Below are positions 13,178 through 18,608 of a stretch of 18,608 bases of DNA, one piece after another. A program made the position numbers and the translations under genes. The DNA is from Ectocarpus siliculosus (Eukaryota; Sar; Phaeophyceae; Ectocarpales; Ectocarpaceae): the NCBI GenBank assembly GCA_000310025.1, contig FN649731.1, forward strand, positions 635,471-654,078, written 5' to 3'. Under the pieces are notes generated by a model that saw only the letters and a list, made by a program, of their open reading frames with translations, searched no databases and was not told where the DNA came from. Position 1 is the first letter of the stretch; each line of letters opens with the position of its first letter.

Positions 13178-16100
13178 CTGGGGAGGCGCATCGTGAGGAA
13201 GGGGGCAAAAAGGAACGGGGGTCACACGAGGTCATGGCATCATATCGAAGCCTGTTCGATTCAAACAGGAAGAAAAGTCTTCGTGTTATTGTGAGAGAAT
13301 TCACGTCTCAAAAGGCTGGTACCAGGTACCATTTTCGCGTGGAAACCAAGCAAGACTGGCTTTCTCTATTTCTTTTTTGCGTAAGCAGGAAGAAACGTGC
13401 CACATTTTTATAGTAAAGGCAAGAGCAGCGGTCAGCCGCTGTGTGGCACAGCAGTCCAAGGGCCGCCGCGTAACCGCCTATTGTAGCGATCCGACTTCTT
13501 GCTTTGTCCCGCCCATTAAATTTTAGATCGTTTCCTTACCGCGTGAATGGTTTGGGCTGTTCGCCTCAGAAACATCACGGACTACGATGAGTGAGTGCCG
13601 TTTCTCTCAAAAAGAGAAGAAAACAAGGTCTGGCGTGATGACGCATGCATACTCAACACGCAATACCAGTACTCGGAGAGGTACGCCGTAGAAGTGTTGC
13701 CAAAAATAGTGCCGGTTGAAAAAAAAGAATAGTGCGCGGTATAGTGCCGATGAAAATCGCGTGGCACATCAGACAGAATCACCAAGTTGTTTTTTATGCG
13801 ATGAATCGTACCGGTCATGCGGAATTTTCGGCGGGACAACTACCGGCACTACTGAGGACCGCTACTGTAACCGACCCCCAGGGTCCCAGGCACGATCGAA
13901 TCGTCGCCAAAAACGCCACAAATAAATAACGACACGGCCGTTCTACGCAGGTTAAACACCGGCGAAAGACACAAGAAGGAGGGAGAGAGAGACACTCTGG
14001 CTGTATGCACAATGTTTGCGTGCTGGCCGGGTCGTAATGCACGAGGCTGCCAAAAACATTAACGTTTCGGGTACTGTGGAAGCACGCCAGTACATGCCAT
14101 CGTGACGATCGAGACGACAGGCCAACGACAAACAAAAAGAAAGATAAAAAGATTAACGCTAACCTTGCCATCACTGGCAACGCCACCGCCACGAAACGAC
14201 TGGCCAGCGATGACGACGAAAAAGAAGAAAAAACAAACGACAATAAAAAAGAAACAAACGCAAGACAAGCCCAGTTTCCGGCCGGTTTCCCTCCACTCAC
14301 TGAAAATACTTCAGCACATCCCATTCGACTATTTATTGCGGTTATATCTCGAACGGGTAGTCGTTCTGTCAAGTTATGTATACTGTCCAAAAAAGAAACA
14401 CACATTCACCCTACATAACCTTACCATCGCTGCCGACGCCACCGCCATGAAACGACTGGCCAGCGACGACAACGACAAAAAAAAAATACAAAAGAAAAAG
14501 AAATACACAACTCACCCTAACCCCGCCATCACCGGCGACGCCATCGCCACGTTCCTCTCCAGCAAAACCGGAGTCAGGGCTCGGAGCAGGAACACCACCG
14601 ACAGGGTCCCCGCGGCGGACAGGGCCACCAGCGTCATGTAGGGCACAGGCAGCGCGCACACGAGTATCGCGGGTAGGTACGGCCCCAACGAGTACCCGTA
14701 CATGCACCCCAGCTGCAAAAAAAAAAAAAAACGACAGAAAAAAAAAATGCAGCAAGGACAACAACGACGAGACGGAAGAGGGGGGGGGGGGCGTCGTTGC
14801 TACTCGGTTGTTGAACACAAAAAGTGATGGTGTTGACAAAATTGGGGAGGGTCTGTGTGGGGGTTTCGTGAAGCACTGTCACCGCGAACGTGGGGGGGAG
14901 GGGGCACCCAAGGGGAAGAAGAAGGCCTTACAGATAAGTATCCGATTTATGACCAAAGAAGACGGCCGCACGCGTGTGTGGGTGTGCATGAAAAGCGGAA
15001 ATTGTTGATAACGAGGATGGTTCGCCTTGGACTGGATGGGACGGAGAGAGAGGGCTCAAAAACCCGCGGCAGCAACCGCGGTGTAGCAACTTTCAACCCA
15101 AGAATGTTGCCCCCCGCCATCCCCCCCGACCCCACCCCCGCATCGCCTTCGAAAACACGCCGTGCTTGTTCTTTGTCTCTAGAACTTTGTTTGCACAACA
15201 GGAAAAATACGATCTAATGGAGGCACGCCGCGACAGTGCCTCCAGGCGGCACGAAAACCCTCGTGTATCATGTTCGAAAGCGTGGCTAAGTCCCTGTCCC
15301 AAGGTGTGGCTTCCACCTTGCCTATCTCACCCTGGACACAGACGTGAATAGAGCCGATCGAATCGATCTTCACCTCTGCTCACATCGTCGTATGCATTGT
15401 TTCATCTGCGCGCCTAAAAGGCCAAGAGAGGTTAGGTACACTACGTACCGAATCTCACCACAATTTCATCATGATGCCGCGTGTCTTTTGTTTGACAATA
15501 TTTGTAACCACGAAAGGCGTCTGTCCGCGTCAGTTGGACCACTTGATACGGATTTTAGAAGGTACTGAGAGGAGACTGGAACGGTTCTGCACGTGTACAC
15601 AACAACAACAACAACACAACAGCAGCAACAACATTTCATTACCTTCACGAGCGGCACCGGCAAGTCCATCTGGTTGAGCACCAGCCACACAGCCAGCGGG
15701 GCGCACGCCGCGAAACCGTACACGATCCAAGTGCTAACGACGAGGGTGTTCAGATCGTAGCCCCTACAAAGACAGAGCCATCGCCACGCAAGGCGCGCGC
15801 CGGCACACAGCAAGGGGGGTTACCAACATGAAGATAGATAGGTCGGGATGGAGTGTGTGTGGCGGGCGGGGGCGGGGGGCGTCGACGACCCACGCACGAA
15901 AAATACGAGATACGAGGGCGATAGGGTGGCACCCACCCACCCACAAGCACGGCAAGACTTCCCAAAACCATGACAGCCGAGAAGACGCGCAAGAAAAAAA
16001 CGCCTACACCCCTCCAGAGAGAGGGGGGGACGACGACGACAATGACCTCAGTTTCAAACCCGACCCGTGTTGCCAATGGCGGAATAAACCATCGGAGTTG

Positions 16101-17815
16101 ATGGAACAACATTGAGTCCTGGTTAAAAACAAAATAGGGATGGATGTGTTTGGTTGTTCCGCCCTTCGTTTCTCTTGGGACCCGATAAATCAGTGTGGAC
16201 GACCACGATCGCTTCTCGGGGGAAACGGAATTGACTGTGGTGGTCTTGAGGGGGGAGGGATTTGCAGGGATATCAGTCCAGTCAGAAGGCTTTTTGGCGG
16301 GGGTTGGAGGGGCGGAGTTGGAACGAGACGTCACACCCATCACGCAACACACGAAAGCAAAAAAAAAAAACACACACACACACAACACAACACAACACGC
16401 ACTGTTTTTCCTTTTCCCAGCACGCCCTCAGCACACATCCTTCCATACACCGTACACCGCTACAGCAGTACCGCGCGCGCCCGTGTCTTGTCTCTCTGTC
16501 CCTGGCAACCAAACAGAGCCTTCAAAAAAAAAAAAAAAGTCTCACCCTTCGCTGAGGTTGGTGGTGAACGCGATCAGAAATATCAGCGACGTGGAGTTCT
16601 GGACGAGAACAAGAAGGCGTTGTTCCAAACGAGGGGGGAGGGGAAAGACACGGCAAGGAGGCGGGATTGTTGGTCAACGAGATTTTTGTCCGCATGCCAG
16701 TTATTTAAGGGGAAAAAATCGACGCCAAGGACCCAACATCAAATGTCAGCATCTATAGACGAATAGGCGTCTCCGGCATGTGCTTCGAAGGAGTTGCCCT
16801 GGCTGGGTTCCCCGTCTCTTCTCTTACCCCCCTTCCCTGCCCCACCACCCAAGGCCTCCTCTCCGCAAACAACGATGTTCCTCCAATCAAACGAGATTTA
16901 GTTCACGACACATGAAGGGCAAAGCAAGCGAACAAAACAAAAATATCCCTCTCATTGCTCATTAAAAAAAAAAAAACTTACCCAGAACGGTCCGTATGCG
17001 TCTGGGTTGTCTGCAACTAGGTCCAGGAATCCCGTTTCTCGCTGGAAGCCACGCGGCCGACACGATACGCAAACAAACAACAAAGGGGGGGCTTTAGCAT
17101 GGCACGAGTGAAAACAAATGAATATCATGGGGTCAGATCAACACGGGACAAAGGCAAGCGTGAACCATGCTGACTGGTGTAAGAATCACAAGATCTGGGT
17201 CTGAACCCGGGTCGGCAACCTCTGAATTGTTTTTGGCGTGACTTTAGAAACGCAGAGTAACGGCAAGTCCATGACTACAAGCATGATGTTTTACAAGGGA
17301 ACCTTTCGACGCTTAAGTTTACTACCGTTTCTCGCTCTGGCAAGGAAAAAAGCGAGGGCAAAGAGAATAACGTCTGGCTCAATAAGGAAGCACGCCATCG
17401 GGTTCTTCTACCAGGGCGACAAGAAACAAGTGTTTCCCTTGGACACCTCGCTTAACCGCCGTGGTCTATTTAACCTTCTGTTTTCAAGGTGAAACATCGC
17501 CTTTTGACCACTCTCTCCACGCGGCCAAAATAAAGTACACCACCGCAGAGAGCGCCGGGCTGCTGCCGATATTACTAGGCACATACCTGACTGCTGCTGC
17601 TGCTGCTGCTGCTACTGCTATCGTTACTGTTATCGCTACTGTTATCGCTACTGCTATCGCTACTGCTACTGCTACTGCTGCTGCAGCTATCGCTACTGCT
17701 ATCGCTACTGCTATCGCTACTGCTACTGTTACTGCTTCATTTTCTGCCTCACCCTCCAGGAGAGAATGCTGTGAAGCCACCTCTCAGTCACGTCCTTCGT
17801 GTCCACTCTGAAAAA
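13129..17815 (-). CDS. YIPF/Yip1-domain family Golgi membrane protein (partial, N-terminus outside window)
   Basis: Model: complement of join(13129..13177, 14516..14712, 15643..15763, 16546..16598, 16982..17041, 17753..17815). All splice phases agree and give 180 residues to the stop. The order is FFRVDTKDV, DNPDAYGPFW, then five hydrophobic segments, ending KFAFF. FF-VDT-DV, (D/N)PD-YGPFW, YGYSL-PYLPA and a terminal hydrophobic helix ending in FF are hallmarks of the Yip1 domain; YIPF1/2 is the closest subgroup I can name from memory. These proteins sit in Golgi and ER membranes, bind Rab GTPases and take part in vesicle traffic and Golgi structure. The missing part should be the cytosolic N-terminus with the residues just before FF-VDT. 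Introns are 383-1338 bp. The gene is convergent with the RING-H2 gene. Confidence 0.9.
13666..13867. mobile_element. Probable decayed pogo-like MITE
   Basis: The right end, inverted, reads CAGTAGCGGTCCTC after TA, like the start of the element at 12768. TAGTGCCGGT at 13707 is inverted at 13842-13851, and the same word occurs in the other element. The left end is poorly matched (CCAGTACTCGG after TA). It lies in the last intron of the YIPF gene. Confidence 0.45.
14154..14219. repeat. Intronic copy of a YIPF exon-end segment, copy far
   Basis: TAACCTTGCCATCACTGGCA, ACGCCACCGCCACG and AAACGACTGGCCAGCGATGA. The first 34 bases differ from the exon end at 14518-14551 by five bases, all transitions; the rest matches the copy at 14415-14480. 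Confidence 0.6.
14390..14480. repeat. Intronic copy of a YIPF exon-end segment with donor region, copy near
   Basis: AAAAAAGAAACACACATTCA, CCCTACATAACC, TTACCATCGCTGCCGACGCC and ACCGCCATGAAACGACTGGC. The first part parallels AAAAAGAAATACACAACTCA, CCCTAACC at the true donor, so it copies both the exon end and the donor flank. Confidence 0.6.
14516..14712 (-). CDS. YIPF gene, exon with third and fourth membrane segments
   Basis: On the - strand, an acceptor after a T-run (TTTTTTTTGCAG) opens LGCMYGYSLGPYLPAILVCA, with LPVPY and a second hydrophobic run TLVALSAAGTLSVVFLLRAL, ending VAMASPVMAGL plus GG at donor GG|GTGAGT (phase 2). If this intron is not removed, the frame stops at once at TGA. 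The last 30 or so bases, with the donor, are partly repeated in the next intron. Confidence 0.94.
15508..15620 (+). repeat. (AAC)n-tailed short repeat, copy 2
   Basis: CCACGAAAGGCGTC, CCGCGTCAGTTGGACCAC, GATACGG, AGAAGGTACTGAGAGGAGAC and TGGAACGGTTCT are followed by an ACAACAACAAC tail that runs to within about 20 bp of a YIPF exon edge. It is antisense to that gene. Confidence 0.65.
15643..15763 (-). CDS. YIPF gene, exon with second membrane segment
   Basis: On the - strand, acceptor GTCTTTGTAG. After one base it encodes GYDLNTLVVSTWIVYGFAAC, then APLAVWLVLNQMDLPVPLVK, and ends AAG|GTAATG in phase 0. The long hydrophobic run is the second membrane segment. A GTT-rich tract lies about ten bases after the donor. 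Confidence 0.93.
16546..16598 (-). CDS. YIPF gene, exon with first membrane segment
   Basis: On the - strand, acceptor CTCGTCCAG opens NSTSLIFLIAFTTNLSE plus GG, in phase 0 at entry and phase 2 at exit (GG|GTGAGA). It directly continues PFW with the first hydrophobic segment, as in the family. A T-run follows the donor. Confidence 0.92.
16982..17041 (-). CDS. YIPF gene, exon DNPDAYGPFW
   Basis: On the - strand, acceptor GGCTTCCAG opens RETGFLDLVADNPDAYGPFW, exactly 20 codons, then donor TGG|GTAAGT followed by a T-run. The PD-YGPFW motif is the most diagnostic sequence of the YIPF family. Confidence 0.93.
17589..17737 (-). repeat. Compound trinucleotide tract in a YIPF intron
   Basis: On the + strand (CTG)n passes into mixed CTACTG and TATCGCTACTG units. 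The tract begins about 15 bp after the donor of the FFRVDTKDV exon. It is open in some frames, but read-through from the exon meets a stop (CAGTAA) before it, so it is not taken as coding. Confidence 0.85.
17753..17815 (-). CDS. YIPF gene, internal exon FFRVDTKDV
   Basis: Read on the - strand, a long pyrimidine tract ends in GGTTCAG and opens FFRVDTKDVTERWLHSILSW then R: 21 codons, phase 0 on both sides. The donor is AGG|GTGAGG. The FF-VDT-DV motif marks the start of the conserved core before the first membrane segment. An earlier exon must exist; none was found between 17816 and 18608. Confidence 0.85.
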
Positions 17816-18608
17816 CTGAACCGGTGTCAACCGGGGAGAGACGAAAGCAGGAGGACGAGCAGCAAAAAGAGGAGCAACGTTACAGCAGCGGCAAGCTGAG
17901 AAAGAGTCGCGTCATTTACAACAGCAGTATGCGGAGAACAACCGGAAAGATATTAGCGATCAAGACGGAGTTCACCATCTGAAAATGGTCTCAACAATGT
18001 GCAGCGACAAATCGCCGCACAACATGATCCTGGCCGCACCGCCCATGCTAGGGAGGTGACAAACACATAAAAAAAAACGCGACTAACATAGGCACGCGTA
18101 GGGACTGACTGGTACATCGTCTACCGGGGGGGATGAAAGCATGCCTCATAGTTCTTGTCCAGAACACAAACAAGCAACATGCCCCCCACCCCCCCCCCTC
18201 CCGGGAGACGGCGAAAACGACAAGTTTAAATGTGATTGCGGCTTCCAATGTGAACACCGTGTTAATGTAGTCGCGGAATGTCCGTGGTCGAAGAGGAGAG
18301 GGAAGTGTACATGACTGAGCTGGGGGAAAATGCAAGGGACGTACAGGGAGATGTTTGAGGCATGGAATAAAGAGGAGAGGGCGGTAGCTGTACTGGGGAG
18401 TAGGAAGTGGTTTCAAAAGGCGGGAAGGCATATCGTTAGGATAGACAAACAAGGGAAGACATTTTTGAGCCACCTTTCGCAAAGTAGGAAGGAACGATTG
18501 GCCATCGGTGATCGGTCCTATGGGAACAATGCTCCGTCCTCTCGAGGACGCGTGGTCAATGGTCTAACCGCTAAGGCATGCAAAACATAAGAGTACGCCC
18601 CCCCTCCC
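17816..18608. other. Intron upstream of the YIPF FFRVDTKDV exon
   Basis: The - strand pyrimidine tract at about 17818-17890 serves the acceptor of the downstream exon. From 18441 to the edge lies a dispersed repeat copy. Between them I find no exon with the expected N-terminal YIPF residues, so this is taken as intron reaching past the edge. Confidence 0.55.
18441..18608 (-). repeat. Dispersed tRNA-box-like repeat, subfamily 1, copy c (cut by window edge)
   Basis: Nearly the same sequence as 9905-10087, with GACATTTTTGAGCCACC, GGTGATCGGTCCTATGGGAA, GGTCAATGGTCTAACCGCTA, AGGCATGCAAAACATAAGAG and a C-run at the edge. Part of a long + strand open frame here comes from the repeat. Confidence 0.85.

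Noticed and set aside
13815-14405. 196-codon - strand frame with hydrophobic stretches, considered as a further YIPF exon
   Set aside because: The true last exon at 13129-13177 fits phase and family; this frame reads T-rich intron and the duplicated exon-end segments.
17190-17225. GGGTCTGAACCCGGGTCGGC, resembling a tRNA T-arm
   Set aside because: No cloverleaf or A box at the right distance could be drawn; taken as chance.
17484-17780. - strand Ala/Val/Ile-rich frame across the trinucleotide tract as a YIPF N-terminal region
   Set aside because: Out of frame with the FFRVDTKDV exon, whose donor AGG|GTGAGG and phase match the next exon.
17819-18058. + strand Gln/Glu/Lys-rich open frame that looks like a coiled coil
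   Set aside because: It is the complement of the - strand pyrimidine tract before the YIPF acceptor, which explains the composition.
18330-18590. + strand open frame starting MQGTYREMFEAW
   Set aside because: Its second half is the dispersed repeat found at 9905-10087; the first half has no recognised family.

Overview
The window reads as nuclear DNA of an intron-rich, GC-moderate eukaryote, most likely a brown alga (Ectocarpus-like stramenopile). The reasons are short GC-rich exons split by introns of about 0.4 to 1.6 kb, alanine/proline-rich coding stretches, many homopolymer and microsatellite tracts, and several families of short dispersed repeats. The taxon is an inference; nothing bacterial, viral or organellar was recognised.

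Two protein-coding genes can be rebuilt by joining exons whose splice sites and codon phases agree. They converge tail to tail. The first, on the + strand from 1299 to 10294, encodes a RING-H2 zinc-finger protein, a probable E3 ubiquitin ligase. It has a Ser/Ala/Pro-rich N-terminal half, an acidic Ala/Met-rich middle with an ALARQLMEEE motif, and a C-terminal C3H2C3 RING. Seven exons are well supported; two linking exons (about 8311-8429 and 9220-9310) are tentative. The second, on the - strand from 17815 to 13129, encodes a YIPF/Yip1-family Golgi membrane protein. Six exons are visible, including the C-terminus; the N-terminus lies beyond the right edge.

The sequence between and inside these genes is rich in small non-autonomous repeats. 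There are five copies of a tRNA-box-like repeat family (two subfamilies), two copies of a MITE with about 50-bp terminal inverted repeats, one clear and one decayed pogo-like TA-flanked MITE, and two copies of a short (AAC)n-tailed repeat. A segment spanning a splice donor of the YIPF gene is partly duplicated within the following intron. Positions 1-1298 and 10295-13128 hold no gene I can support.

I see no new multi-gene system. The most interesting material is the repeat set and its placement around exons, and the duplicated donor region of the YIPF gene.
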